Shown here piece by piece: positions 34,598-47,531 of a DNA stretch of 64,000 nucleotides (position 1 is its first letter; every line of letters begins with the position of its first letter). A program made the position numbers and the translations under genes. The DNA lies in the NCBI GenBank assembly GCA_905182895.1, contig CAJJDD010000004.1, positions 62,001 to 126,000 on the forward strand. Reading direction: 5' to 3'. Under the pieces are notes generated by a model. The model did not search any database. It saw only the letters and a list, made by a program, of their open reading frames with translations, and was not told the DNA's origin. The stretch is from Flavobacteriales bacterium UBA4466 (GTDB taxonomy: Bacteria > Bacteroidota > Bacteroidia > Flavobacteriales_D > Sanyastnellaceae).

Positions 34598-35617
34598 CTA
34601 GATAAAATCGGGACAAACTCTTCCTCCCACGATTCGAGGACGGAATTTTTTAAAGACATAAACCAGCGTGAGTTCTAGTCCTCCTCTCCCATTGCTAGCC
34701 ACTTTCAAGTCGGAAAAGTTAAAGTCATAGCTTATACCCGTTTTCCACTTATCGTATATGAAATCAAAATAAACATAGCCAGCATCTCCGCTTCTGTAAA
34801 ACAAACCTGCTCCTGCCTCTTGTCTCACTCCTTGAGGCTCTGTGAGGTTATAACGCACTGCTCCTCCTATGTTCCATTCTCTGAATTTTCCTTGGAGACT
34901 TACGTTCATGGCTGGCAGAATCTTTAGCTTTTCATTGTACTGATAGTCTGCTATGGCTTGAATATTGGTTCGGGTAAAAAGGGGCACTTTTTCTTCAGAG
35001 AAACTCTGGTTCTGAAAGGATATATTAAAAAAGGAGACTCCAGAAGTGAGCGCCAATTTATCGGAGAAAGCTTTCTTATGCTGCACTCCTAAATGAAAAT
35101 CAAAAACGGTACTCTTATCATTCTGGAAAAACTCATTCGTTCCTAAGTTGGGATTGTAAACTACTCCATCGAACTGGCTTCCCCATTCGAAAGCCTCAAA
35201 ATCTATGGATTTATGTGTAATTCCCACCTGAAGTCCTAACGAGATACTCTGAGTGGAATCAGATAAAAAAGGGAGCTTATATGAACCCGAAAGATTTACT
35301 TGGGTAGTCGTGAAATTACCATCTCCAGCTTGATCTCTAAAAATGGCTACCCCTGTTCCAATAGGCTTTTTTGGGAATAGCTTATTAGCATCAGCACTAA
35401 TACCAAAAGTGGTAAAAGGTACAGTTACCGTTCTCCACTGACTTCTGTAGACAGTTCCTATTCTGTAATCCCCATCAAACCTTCCTGCATCTCCAGGGTT
35501 ATAATTCCCAGGAACATTAAAAAACTGACTGAAGTGAATATCCTGAGAGTTAGCTTGATTTGATAGGCATTGCACCGCCAAGAAAACAAGTGTGATATGT
35601 GCTAAATAGCGGGTCAT
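34598..35617 (-). CDS. PorP/SprF family type IX secretion system membrane protein
   Basis: SQDIHFSQFFNVPGNYNPGDAGRFDGDYRIGTVYRSQWRTVTVPFTTFGISADANKLFPKKPIGTGVAIFRDQAGDGNFTTTQ; overlaps the upstream adhesin stop by 4 nt. Confidence 0.9.
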   Translation of the reverse strand: MTRYLAHITLVFLAVQCLSNQANSQDIHFSQFFNVPGNYNPGDAGRFDGDYRIGTVYRSQWRTVTVPFTTFGISADANKLFPKKPIGTGVAIFRDQAGDGNFTTTQVNLSGSYKLPFLSDSTQSISLGLQVGITHKSIDFEAFEWGSQFDGVVYNPNLGTNEFFQNDKSTVFDFHLGVQHKKAFSDKLALTSGVSFFNISFQNQSFSEEKVPLFTRTNIQAIADYQYNEKLKILPAMNVSLQGKFREWNIGGAVRYNLTEPQGVRQEAGAGLFYRSGDAGYVYFDFIYDKWKTGISYDFNFSDLKVASNGRGGLELTLVYVFKKFRPRIVGGRVCPDFI

Positions 35618-38600
35618 CTCACCAGTGTTACGTTTCCTTTTTCGAAGTAATCTACGCCTCCTTCGCAGGTAACTTCTAAGTAATAATCGAAGACTGCTGG
35701 TGATGACATTTCTCCGTTATAAAGACCATCCCAACCTATGCTTTGGTCATAGGTTTCAAATACTTTCTGTCCCCATCTGTTGAAGATGGCCAAGTGTACT
35801 TCAGTTAAATTCTGACCATAAACATAGAGTACATCATTTTCATTATCTGAATTCGGACTGAACGCGTTTGGAAGAAAAATAAGCGGCTCTCCACAGATGA
35901 AATCTACTACGGTGACCGTAACTACTCCGCTTCTTACGCAGTCCCCTGTTCCAGCAGTTACCAGATAAGTGGTCGTTTCTAGTGGCGTAGCAATAGGGTT
36001 TTGAATACCCGAATTATTCAACGTTTCTGATGGCTGCCAAGTATATTCTAAACCAGTAACAGAAACACTCAACTGGCTCTCCTGCCCCGAAATAATAGTA
36101 GGTGGAGTAGCTGTAACAATAAATGTATCTCCTGTATCATTTATTACTCCGATAGTTATGGAATCTTCGACTTCACAGCCTGATGACGAGGCTTCCACAG
36201 TAAGAACAATTCCCTCATCTGTAGTTACCAGAACTTCACTTGTTCCCTGACCTGAAATAACATTGGCCGTTGGAGTCCAAGTATAAGTTAACCCATCCAT
36301 GGGCTGAACCACAGACACCTCTATTGTGTCTCCAGCACAAATATTCAAATCACCTTCTAATTCCACATAATCTGTAAAAACTGCCACTTGTACTTCAGCT
36401 GTTTCTGAGCAGAGCTCTCCTTGCGCTAGAACGTAGAATGTTGTAGTCTCTGTGACTATAGGGTTTATACTGTAATCACCTGGAGTATCATTTAACATAT
36501 CTACAAATGCAGGACTGCTGCTCCAAGTGACTTCTAAATTATTAGCTGTAATAAGTTCTAATATGACTTCTCCTCCATCACACAATAAAAGATCTTCTGA
36601 AACAGCTATTTCTAAGTCTTCTAATTCTATGGTTTGAAATAATGTGTCTATACAAGCTCCTCTCTGAATAGAAAGAATATAAGCTATATCATTTAGCGGG
36701 GTAGCTGTAGGATTGCCTACCGCGGGATTATTCAAATAAGTAATCGGTGACCATGTATATTCGTAACTAGGGTCTTCGGCTTCATTTCCTAAAACAGCTG
36801 AATCACCTAAGCAGAGAAGTCTATCCTCACTGGTGGTGACCGAATTTTCTTCTATGGTAACTGTTTCTATTATTTGGTCAGTTCCATTACAGGTTTCTAA
36901 ACTAGAAACGGTTAATGGTAATTTCATAAGTCCCAGGAAGTAAATACGTATGTGTCGGATTAGGACCAAATTGTAAATCAGAACCATCTCCAAAATCCCA
37001 TGTGTAATCTTGACTAAAAATACTTTGGTTATTTACCGTGAATGGTTGGTTCACACAAATCTGATCAGGAACATTAAAATCAGCGATAGTTGTAGGAATC
37101 TCAAAATCGAATTTGAAGACTCCGAGATTACAATTAAAAGAGTTATTAGTCTCCGAAACAGCACCTGGGTCAGGCACTATCGGAAAGTCATCATTAGAAC
37201 CGCACCCCGCACATACTGCCTGATAAATTTGGCCTTTTCTACTAAACCTGCTAGTTCCGCCATCTACATGCTCGTTACTTTGGCTTCCACCAAAAAATGA
37301 CCCGTAAAAAATATCACTGGCGTCATCAAACAAAACCATGAGATAAAAATCTCCATTGGTAGCTATATCCTTATATGCATCTGGAGTAACATCCATACCT
37401 ATAACACCCAGACCTGTATTACCTGTAGGGCCTCCCCACCCACTCAAATAAATCCTATCACACACGTCCACCATAAAAGATGTAGGGAAATATTAGGTTG
37501 ACCTCCACCCGTTCCGAAGCTGTACTCCATACTGATATTTCCATGCAGAATCGAACTTGGTAATCATCTGCCTCCTCCAATAGTATTATAATCTGCATTT
37601 AATATAAAATCAGATTGAGTATGCTCTGTCTGACCAAACACATAAACATTATCTGATGCATCAGTTTCTATAAAATAAAGTTGATCGTAATCTGAAGAGC
37701 CATAATAACTGGAATAATCTATGGTTTGGCCAGCATTGGTTATTCTAGTAAAAAACCCATCGACATCTCCACCTATGGCTCCCTGAATGGCAGAGGATGA
37801 GAGTGGGAAATCCACCGATTGAGTTCCGCCACAGATGACCACATTAGAGTTAGAGTCAAAGGTGAGAGAATAACCTGCATCATTTGAGGTCCCTCCTACA
37901 TAAGTACTCCATTCCAGGTTAGACAAATCTGGACTCATCATAAACGCTACTGCTTCTTGACCTCCACTATTTGTTGGTTGAGCTGCATTTGAGCTTACAG
38001 GAAAATCAGTGGAGTAGGTACTGGAGACTACGAATACATTTCCATCCTCGTCCAGCTGTATTTCTCCTCTAATTTCATCTGCATAATTATACTTTAACTC
38101 TGAGCCAAAATTAAGTCCATCATTATCCGCGCCACCTATGTAAGTACTTCCCAATAACTCAGAACCATCTGCACTTATTCTGGCTAAAATGATATCTGAG
38201 CCAGTATCGTAATTTAACCCTAGAGTTCCTAATCCTATAAATGACCCACCGCCAAAAACAGAACTATAAGCATCTACCGATGTAGGGAAGTCACTAGAAC
38301 TAGCTGAACCCAAAACATATAGCTCATCATCTTCATTTACCATTATACTATGAGGAAGCTCATTCCCTGTTCCTCCTAGATAAGCCGACCATATTAAAAA
38401 AGTACCTGTAGTGTCTACTTTAGATAATGCTATATCTACCACTCCAGCTGACCAATTTTCTTCAAAGCTACCGAGAGTAACAGGATAATCACTACCAAAA
38501 GCTGAACTACCAGAGTACAAAAAACCATCATCATCAAACGTGGCTGTGTAACCAAAAGTTATCTGTAAAAGAACCTGAATAGGTACTAAACACTAGCTCT

Positions 38601-39269
38601 GGGTCTATTACTAGCTCCTTTGAATCATCATACCCATTAGGGAATTGGTAGGAAATCTTGTTTTTAGTTTTCACATACTTACTCGCGATGAAGATATTGT
38701 CCTTTCCTTCTTTCTGGAATGAAATAGGCTTAAGTTCATTCATCATTCCTGCATTCGTCTTGACTTCTACTTTTCCCTCTCTTAGTTTAATTCCATCTGT
38801 ATAGTTGTAGACTTGAGAAATTAAAGACGGGTCTACCCCAGGAGATATGTAGTATTCGAATTTTAGTAGAAAATCATTTGCGTAGACTCTCAGATCTATT
38901 CCTTCATATAAATTTAGATAGGTAATCTCTGCAAAAGATTTACATCCAGAGCCCCAATTATTCGGGTCGTTTCCTTTGAAATAGCTGGTAACTCCAGGAA
39001 GGAGGTTCGCTCCATTAATCTCTTCTGTGTTGCTGCCATCAAACATTACTTCATAGGCATGACTCCTCATACTATAATCTCTATAAGATGGCGGAGCTGC
39101 GTGGTATCCGGATATTCTACTTAAATCTTCAGCGTTTCTTAGTGAATAGGTAAATCTGTCTTTTTCATCTAAGATGGTGCCGTTTTCTAGATCTGCAGTA
39201 AACAGAACTTTATCTCGATAGCTGGCCTTTGTTCTCTATAAACTTATAGTAACTAAGTCCTTCAGTCAT
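35614..39269 (-). CDS. Secreted SBBP (beta-propeller)-repeat and PKD protein with T9SS type-B C-terminus; several frameshifts; start uncertain
   Basis: Pieces 38534-39070, 37564-38520 (STYIGGADNDGLNFG, SGYHAAPPSYRDYS upstream), 36902-37474 (PKD: DYTWDFGDGSDLQFGPNPTHTY), 35614-36993 (LIFLPNAFSPNSDNENDVLYVYGQNLTEVHLAIFNRWGQKVFETYD...GNVTLVR). N-terminal YYKFIENKGQ...VLFTADLENG by hand translation. Confidence 0.85.
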
Positions 39270-39353
39270 GGATTAGCGTAGCATTGCAACTAAACAACTA
39301 TCGCAACTGGCAGATCTTAAGGGCATGGAGCATATACTCAAAGTTAAGGTTTA

Positions 39354-40009
39354 TTATTCGGTCATTCGTCCATCAGCCATAGTTAACATTCTATCTGCTT
39401 GACGAGCTAACTCTAAGTTATGAGTAACTAGTACAAATGTTTGACCTAGTTTATCTCGTAATTCAAAGAAAAGGTCATCCATATTCTTTGGCATTTTTTG
39501 AATCTAGGTTCCCACTTGGCTCATCTGCTAGAATCACATCTGGGGAATTTATTAGACTTCTAGCTACTGCTACTCTCTGCTGCTCTCCACCAGAAAGCTC
39601 CGCTGGTTTATGAGAGGCACGGTCTTTCAACCCTAAAGTATCTAAGAGTTCTAAGGCTTTCATTTTCGATTCAGACATACTTTTACCTCCTATTAAAGCA
39701 GGCATACATACATTTTCTATAGCTGTAAATTCAGGAAGAAGCTGGTGAAACTGAAATATAAACCCAATGTGCTCATTTCTAAACCTGGCCAGTGCCTTAG
39801 AAGATAAATCAGCTATGTTTTTACCATTAAACATTAATTCACCAGAGTTTGGAGAGTCCAGTGTTCCTAATATTTGGAGTAATGTAGTTTTCCCTGCGCC
39901 AGAAGCGCCCACTATAGAGACGATCTCACCTTTAGGAGATTTCTAAATCCACACCTTTCAGTACCTCTAGGCTTCCGTAGGATTTTTTTAAATTTTTAGT
40001 CGTAATCAT
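39354..40009 (-). CDS. ABC transporter ATP-binding protein, LolD-like; frameshifts near both ends
   Basis: [25 protein letters not shown] + [69 protein letters not shown]; tail [27 protein letters not shown] in another frame. Confidence 0.9.
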
Positions 40010-40586
40010 ATTCGATAGATTCAAAGGTAGTTTTTTTATCTTCCAATTTCAGTTGAGCTAGCAAGTAAACATCTACAGCTGCATGTGCTGTTATGGCAGA
40101 CAGCATTCCTAATTTTTCTGCCATATATCCGAATCCCGCGGAGGCCACTACCATAAATAGTCCATACGCTGAGATTCTCCAATCTTTCGGATTTAAATAC
40201 CCATGGACAGCTACGAATAGTAAAGCGGCTATCCAAATCCCAACTACATATTGTAACGCGTAACGGAATAGAATTTCTTCTCCTATACCCGCACAAATGG
40301 ATATAAAGAACACGTCAAACCATGTTAATTTTAAGCTAGATAATAAGTTATGGTATTTATTTCTGACAGAGCTCATGAAATTCCTTTCTGTTATCCAAGA
40401 AGCCATTACTGCTATAAGCACTCCGTAAAATACTCCTACAGCTAATTGAAGCAAAAAATTTTCTGGTATAAACCAGCCTATTAACGGAAATTCTAATGAA
40501 AAAATCCATGCTATAACAAAAGCCACTAATGGCATACCTACGAGAGTAGCTAAGCCCAAAAGACGGATTCTGTTCTGTGTTTTCAT
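39996..40586 (-). CDS. CPBP family intramembrane metalloprotease
   Basis: GIGEEILFRYALQYVVGIWIAALLFVAVHGYLN...ITAHAAVDVYLL (EExxR...H...H) with TM segments. Confidence 0.8.
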   Translation of the reverse strand: MKTQNRIRLLGLATLVGMPLVAFVIAWIFSLEFPLIGWFIPENFLLQLAVGVFYGVLIAVMASWITERNFMSSVRNKYHNLLSSLKLTWFDVFFISICAGIGEEILFRYALQYVVGIWIAALLFVAVHGYLNPKDWRISAYGLFMVVASAGFGYMAEKLGMLSAITAHAAVDVYLLAQLKLEDKKTTFESIEYDYD

Positions 40587-40780
40587 GAGGACTAAGGTAA
40601 GATAATTGAAGGCAATCAAAAGGTTAAATCCTAGGAAACGCTTACTTGTTTTAAGCCCTGGAATCAACTCTGCTTAGATTCTAAATTATAGTTAATATTA
40701 CTAATTTCATGCGAATTTATAGGCATCTTTGAATACTCCAATCATCTCCTAGAGGTTCAATAATCACTATCTTTACCATC

Positions 40781-41467
40781 ATGAAAAATCTATTAATAAT
40801 CGCTAGTTTATGCTTTTGCATTTTTACTTCTGGTTTTTCTCAAGAAATTGCACTGATGATGATTTGGATTATCTAGGAAATAACCATAGATGCTGTTATC
40901 CAAACAGCTCAGGATTGTGGCTTAGGATGTCTTTTTGATTCAGACTTGAACGGATGCGTTACTTCTTGTATCATAGAAAATTCGGAACTGACACCTTCTT
41001 GTTCTGCCTGTTTCGGAGAGCAGGTGAGTTGCCTGGTAGATAACTGCCTTACTCAATGCCCTCCATTTGGAACTGAGGCTGCATGCGAGATTTGTTTACT
41101 CGAATTCTGCATAGATGATTTTAATGTTTGTGCTGGAATAGTCGATAATGATCTGGATGGAGTAGAAAATATATTTGACTGTGATGACACGAACAGCTCT
41201 ATATACCCAAATGCTCCTGGAACATTTGAGGGCATAGATAACAACTGCGATGGTGACATAATGGGAGATGAACTAACACTAGAGGCTGGACCGTGTGAAG
41301 GAGACTTAGATAGTGATCTAGCTGTATCAGTATTAGATCTAGGAATCTTACTTGGAGACTTTGGATGCTCCAATGGCAATTGTTTGGCTGACATTACTGG
41401 AGATGGTTTCACCAATATAAATGACATTTCGATTTTCCTAGCCTCTTTCGGAGCAGACTGTGAGTAA
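40781..41467 (+). CDS. Secreted protein with MopE-like metal-binding motif and dockerin-like C-terminus; two frameshifts near the N-terminus
   Basis: MKNLLIIASLCFCIFTSGFSQE signal peptide; FDCDDTNSSIYPNAPGTFEGIDNNCDGDIMGDELTLEAGPCEGDLDSDLAVSVLDLGILLGDFGCSNGNCLADITGDGFTNINDISIFLASFGADCE*. Confidence 0.78.
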
Positions 41468-41470
41468 AAC

Positions 41471-42088
41471 ATGAGAGAAGATTTAATAGAAGACTACGTG
41501 CAGGCTAGTGCAAATGATATTCCTTCAGTATCTAATAGAATTAGAAAAGGAAACATTTAGAAAAGCGCTAAAGCCCAAAATGATTTCGGGAAGAGTACAA
41601 GGCAGATTACTTTCTTTTATAAGCAAGTTGAAAAGACCACAAAGCATCCTAGAATTAGGCACTTTTACTGGTTATAGTGCGCTCTGTTTAGCTGAAGGAT
41701 TACAAGAGAAAGGGTCTCTTTTAAGTCTAGAAGTAAACGATGAACTGGAAACATTTCATGAGAAGTTTATAGGCTCTTCACCTTATTCAAGTCTAATAAA
41801 TATTAAGTACGGAGATGCAGCGGAATCGATGGAAGATTTGGGTTCTGAAAGCTTTGATTTGATCTTCATAGACGCGAATAAAAAGATGTATCCTACTTTT
41901 TAATGAGGCATATAGAGTTTTAAAACCAGGTGGTTTACTGCTAGCCGATAATGTGCTCTGGTGGGATAAACTGTGTTCCGGTGTCCTCAGATAAAGAAGT
42001 AGCTCTTAGAGAGTTTAACTTAAATGTAGATTATGGATTTAAGGCAGTATCAGAGGTCAAAGAACCAGAAGTTAAGCAAAAAAAATGA
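41471..42088 (+). CDS. O-methyltransferase (class I SAM), frameshifted
   Basis: ISGRVQGRLLSFISKLKRPQSILELGTFTGYSALCLAEGL...FDLIFIDANKK; then FNEAYRVLKPGGLLLADNVLW in another frame. Confidence 0.85.
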
Positions 42089-42108
42089 GGCTAATGGAAT
42101 TAGCCTCA
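42086..42108. terminator. Terminator between O-methyltransferase (+) and sucC (-)
   Basis: TGAGGCTAAT GGA ATTAGCCTCA perfect inverted repeat. Confidence 0.65.
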
Positions 42109-42132
42109 TCTCTTCTATAATTAGTCTTTTAT

Positions 42133-43344
42133 TTATGCTACTACAGCTTTAACTGCATCAGCAGCTTCCTGAAGCAATACTACTGAAGTAACTTCTAATC
42201 CACTAGCGTCTATAAGTGCTTTAGCTTCTACAGCATTCGTCCCTTGTAATCTCACAATCAGCGGCACTGGAATAGAGCCCATATTCTTATAAGCATCTAC
42301 TATTCCCTGCGCTACTCTATCACATCTAACTATTCCTCCGAATATGTTCACTAGAATAGCTTTTACAGAAGGATCTTTAAGAATGATTTTAAATGCAGTT
42401 TCTACTCTTTCTGCATCTGCCGTACCACCCACATCTAGGAAATTAGCAGGCTCTCCTCCACTTAGTTTTATAATATCCATAGTAGCCATGGCTAATCCTG
42501 CTCCGTTAACCATACAACCTACGTTTCCGTCAAGTTTCACATAGTTTAGTCCAGCTTCATCTGCCTCTACCTCTATAGGATCTTCTTCTGACTTATCTCT
42601 TAGCTCTAAATAAGGCTTGTGTCTAAATAATCCGTTAGCATCTAAAGTAACTTTAGCATCTACAGCTATAATTTTAGCATCAGATGTTTTTAATACTGGA
42701 TTAATCTCAAACATACTAGAATCACTACCTACGTATGCGTTATAAAGAGAATTCACGAACTTACACATGTTCTTAAAGGCATCACCTGAAAGACCTAGAT
42801 TGAAAGCTATCTTTCTCATCTGGAACCCCTGTAAACCTACTTTAGGATCTATTTCTTCTTTATGAATAAGGTGTGGAGTATCATGAGCTACAGTTTCTAT
42901 ATCCATTCCACCTTCCGTGGAATACATAATTGTATTTCTTCCCGTAGTTCTATCTAATAAAACACTCATATAATACTCCTCTGGCTCAGTATCTCCAGGG
43001 TAATACACATCCTCAGCGATTAGAACTTTATTTACCTTCTTTCCGTCATCTCCTGTCTGAAGAGTTATGAGAGTATTTCCTAGAATTCCTTTAACCACCT
43101 CCTCTACTTTGTCTAAACCTTTAGCTAAAACTACTCCATGAGAACCAGTTTCTATACAAGCTCCTTTCCCTCTACCTCCAGCGTGAATCTGTGCTTTAAT
43201 CACAAACCACTCAGTACCCGTCTCTGAGCTTAATTCTTTAGCTGCATTTTCAGCGTCTTCTAATCTATCTACAACTTTACCTCTTTGTATAGCTACTCCG
43301 AAGCTTTCTAATATAGATTTACCTTGATACTCGTGAATGTTCAT
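42133..43344 (-). CDS. sucC: Succinate-CoA ligase (ADP-forming) subunit beta
   Basis: [24 protein letters not shown]...[10 protein letters not shown]...[31 protein letters not shown]...[18 protein letters not shown]. Confidence 0.96.
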   Translation of the reverse strand: MNIHEYQGKSILESFGVAIQRGKVVDRLEDAENAAKELSSETGTEWFVIKAQIHAGGRGKGACIETGSHGVVLAKGLDKVEEVVKGILGNTLITLQTGDDGKKVNKVLIAEDVYYPGDTEPEEYYMSVLLDRTTGRNTIMYSTEGGMDIETVAHDTPHLIHKEEIDPKVGLQGFQMRKIAFNLGLSGDAFKNMCKFVNSLYNAYVGSDSSMFEINPVLKTSDAKIIAVDAKVTLDANGLFRHKPYLELRDKSEEDPIEVEADEAGLNYVKLDGNVGCMVNGAGLAMATMDIIKLSGGEPANFLDVGGTADAERVETAFKIILKDPSVKAILVNIFGGIVRCDRVAQGIVDAYKNMGSIPVPLIVRLQGTNAVEAKALIDASGLEVTSVVLLQEAADAVKAVVA

Positions 43345-43363
43345 TTCTTTAATTTTAGAACGG

Positions 43364-43394
43364 CAAATGTAGAAATACAAAGACGGTTCACAAA
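43364..43394 (-). promoter_or_regulatory. Bacteroidetes-type promoter of sucC
   Basis: Minus strand reads TTTG-N19-TACATTTG, matching the -33 TTTG / -7 TAnnTTTG architecture, about 20 nt before the start codon. Confidence 0.6.
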
Positions 43395-43535
43395 GAAGTT
43401 TCCATACCGATTGAAGCATTTAATTAACAACCTGCATTAGTCACTCGTAAAAGCGAGTAAGCTCACTAGTCAAGTTAATAAATCCAGCACGTCTGAAATA
43501 TAATCTGCCCCATTAACTATAGCGAAATGTCGAGC

Positions 43536-46500
43536 TTATCTAACTACTGTAACGTGGCCTTGGATTTCTATTCTATTAGTAGTGCTGAGGCTGTAGGTTT
43601 CAATAACATAATTATACAAACCTTTTTCTACATAATAATCTCCATTCATGTGACTTCCATCCCACGAAGTGTTTAGATTATAAGACTCGAATACCGTTTC
43701 ACCCCAACGGTTAAACATTTTTAATCTGAATCTATTTTCATCGATATCTGTTCCTTTTATAGATAACACATCATTTATTCCATCAGAATTAGGGGTGAAA
43801 GCCGTAGGAACGAATACATTTAACAGGTCATTTATAGCCACATTATTAACCAAAGTAGCTTCACATCCATTAAAGTCTATAACATACAAACTAACAGGAT
43901 AGATTCCTCCCTGAGTTGCAGGGAATTCAAATGTAGGGTTGACTTCAGTGCTTATCCCTAAAACGTTTAAAGTATCAAAAACCCACATTTGTTCTACTAT
44001 AATTCCTTCTGTAAGATTGATAAACTCTATCACTGTCTCTGGAATGGTAGTGACATAAGGGTCATGACTAAATTCAGGATTAGGAGAAGGATAAACTTGC
44101 ATATAATCACTAAAAATCTGTGGATAAAAACACCCAAATGCAGACTCTAATGTTAATTTGACATCATACAAACCAGCTTCTTCATAAATATGCTCCACCA
44201 CTGAAGCACCTGAATAACTAGCATCTCCTACATCCCAAAAGCTATTTACATAGTCGGCATCATTAGATTGATTTTCAAAAACAACTTCATGTGGAACACA
44301 TCCATAAGTAGAGCTTGAAAAGAGGCTAATGGTAGGTGTTTCTTCCACTTCTATCAAAATACATTCTGTTATAGCTGGCGTTTCACATCCATCTGTAAAC
44401 GTGACACAATACTCGGTAGTAGAGCTAGGTGAAATCAAAACCTCATCTAAACTAGAAAATGGATTTCCATTCACTGCCCAAGAAAAATTAATTCCTCCGA
44501 ATCCTCCGTTTGGGTTTATTGTTTCTAAAACTATAGGTGAATCCTGGCAGACAAAAGTATCATCACTTACCATAAAAGAAAGTGGGTCATAGATAGAAAC
44601 TACTACCGCTTCTGTTGGACTTAAGCAGCCATCTGCCGTGGTAGCGAAAACCTGGTAAACTTGATTAGATAATGGCTGTACAGACTGCGGGCCTGTCCCT
44701 AAATCTATCCATGTGTAGCTATAATTGTTAAAAAGATCAGTAGCACTCCAACTGTCTAACAAAGCAGTTCCTCCTATGCAAATGGTAGTATCCACAACTG
44801 CTTCTATGGCTATTACTGGTGGTTCTAGTAATCTCTATAGTAAAGTTAGTAATACATAACCCAGCATCTTCTATTCCTATTTCATACGAACCAGCAGCTA
44901 GTCCAGTAAATGTTGTTTGGTTGTCGGCTATTTGTATTATAGGAACTCCATCTAACAAGGTAATAGTCCATGGCCCTCCTTCCGAGCTGCTATTCATGTT
45001 AATGCTGAAGGTTCCATCTGAAGAAGCGTTGCAAAGCGCATCTGTAATCTCAGAAGTATAATCAAATTCACAACAAATAGGATCTCCTTGCGGTATAACA
45101 GTAATGTCTAGTTGAGCGCTATTTGTACATCCTGCATTGGTAACTGTATAAGTGAATACATCACTCGCATCGGTGACCGTGTTGAATGTGCCAACTACGA
45201 CATTTCCATTTCCATCAATCCATTCTCCGGTAGAAACTGGATTGCCTCCCAGCATATCTATTAAATCGAAAAAACCGTAATTATAACACAATACCAATGT
45301 AGAATCCGTACCTGGGTCTCCAGCTGGATCAACTGATACTGTAACTACATCCGTAGTAAGGCACCCCTCAAATCCCATTGGATAAACCGAAAGTGTAAAC
45401 TCAGTAGTCTGACTTACATCTACTGTAGGGCTAGGAGAAAAAGGATTACTTAATCCTTCTACTGGTGACCATTCGTACTGCAACTGAGCAGAGCCACTGC
45501 AGACTACGGCTTCTTGAAAAATAATTCCTTCTGAAGGAGATTCATCACTTTCGAATACCGCCGTACCTGAATCATCCAATACTGTGACCACATTCCCTCC
45601 ACCTTCTCCCCATGTAGAAAACACATATTCTAATGTCAATTCACTGCCAGAAGGAACAGCTATATCAAACGATTCAGATACACCAAAAGCAATTAACGTT
45701 TGGTTTACCACTCCATCGAAAGAAACGATCACCTCTGAACTATTAAATCCAAATCCTCCGTTATTTGAAAGTACAAAGGTGAATTCACATGGTTCAGGCT
45801 CGAAGTCATTCGTGATGACTTGTGAATCCATCTGTAACGGGTCATTACAGATGAGCAAATCTAATCCTGCGTCTATAACAGGGCCGTTTACTACTTCAAT
45901 ATTCAATATAGTATCAGTAGAACATCCGAATGAATTTATAGCGGTAAACACATACTCATAAGAGCCTAAAGCAGGTGGAGTAAACTCTACATAGTTAGCA
46001 TCATCAGATGTGAAAATTATAAAGTCCCCTGTGATAAAAGTACTGTCTGCAGTTAAACCAACCTCAGGAGTAAATGTGGTAACACCAGGAAACAACTCTG
46101 GATTTAAAGATATTCCCCATTCAAAAATATTCCCATCATCTGCACCTAGATTATCTACTATGGTCATAGTCCATTGTCCATTTAAAGGACATCCTTCAAG
46201 ATCACATAAATCTCCTGTAGTCTCATAATTCCCAGATGGCAAGGGGCTTCCTCCAATGGCATTATCACCAAAAGTACCATTAGTAGCTTCTGGAGTCCAT
46301 GCATAATCATAACCAACACCAGGCGTGAAATCACCTCCAATATCTATTGGCTCTCCGAGAAAACCTCCACCTCCTCCATTAGGATAGTCAAGTAAAATAA
46401 CCTCCGTCCCATCTGGGCAGGTGATAGTAATATCTAAATCACCGATGTAACTATGCTCCATATTTACATCAATGCTATAAAGGTCCTCACAATTCTCTAG

Positions 46501-47465
46501 CACTTGATCATCTTCAAAGAAGTTGAAATCCAAAGAGGAATTAAACTCAAACCCTACTCCATCTGCTAGAAAGGTGACTCCTGACACGACTTGTGGGGGA
46601 AGTGAAGTCCAAGTAACTCCTTGAACTGGATTTCCATCCAAATACCCATCTCCACCTAAACAAACCTCTTCAGAAAAGTCAGTATTAAAAATAGGGATGG
46701 TACTTACTAAAATTTGATATGGTGTTACATTAGTACTTTGACACCCATTATTATCTTCTACTACGAGAGTAACGATATATTCTCCTACACATCATATTCA
46801 TGATCTACATTCGCTGGACCAATACTTGATTCACCATCTCCAAAGTTCCAGATGTAATTTTCTAACGTAAATCCAGGAGCAGGAGTTGAACCAATATCTG
46901 CAAAGGAAATACTTTGCCCAAGGCATGTTTGTATAGCATTATTAGCATCTGGCACAGGACTAACTATTGACCCATTCGCTATGGGTGTTGAACAAGGGGT
47001 AATGCAATCAAGATTTGCCTGCCAGCCTCCCGTAACAGGATTTAGCTCATTATGAATAAAAACGAAAGTCAAGCACCCTGTAGGATTATCTGCTGTAGCA
47101 CTGAATGTTATTCCTGAAAAATTAAGAGAATTGCTATTCCCCATTGGAGTTCCTGTTGCGGAATCACCATTATAAATTAATAAGATATCACTATTATCAG
47201 GGTTTATGTTTTGAGTAACACTGAACCCAACAAAACTCACTTGAATTCCGTCTCCATCAGTTTCAGGACAAATCGTGTAAGTATATGAACTTGGTGAATA
47301 ATCGTTACCTATAATCCCATCTAAATCATCCACCCCTCCGTTGTCGTCATAAAAAACTCCTCCACAAGCAGTTACACTTCCATTTTCTATTTCATAGACT
47401 TGGGCATTTATCATTACTATTGACCCCATAATCATCAAAATAGTAGCGAACATCTTATCTAACAT
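43536..47465 (-). CDS. Secreted CUB-like/PKD/proprotein-convertase P-domain protein with T9SS type-B C-terminus; frameshifted (paralog A)
   Basis: ORFs 46785-47465, 44737-46641, 43536-44795: signal peptide, TACGGVFYDDNGG..., PKD NYIWNFGDGESS, P domain NMEHSYIGDLDITITCPDGTEVIL...GNYETTGDLCDLEGCPLNGQWTMTIVDNLGADDG, C-terminus VFVPTAFTPNSDGINDVLSIKGTDIDENRFRLKMFNRWGETVFES...GHVTVVR. Confidence 0.85.
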
Positions 47466-47531
47466 GTACCTTAAATTTTTTATTCAAAGTTAAGACAAAA
47501 CATTACGGAAGAAGGTTGCGTATATATTTCT

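Noticed and set aside
45584-46228. Plus-strand ORFs 45584-45961 and 46010-46228 inside the adhesin cluster
   Set aside because: Antisense to the supported P-domain/PKD coding frame, no recognisable motifs or signal.
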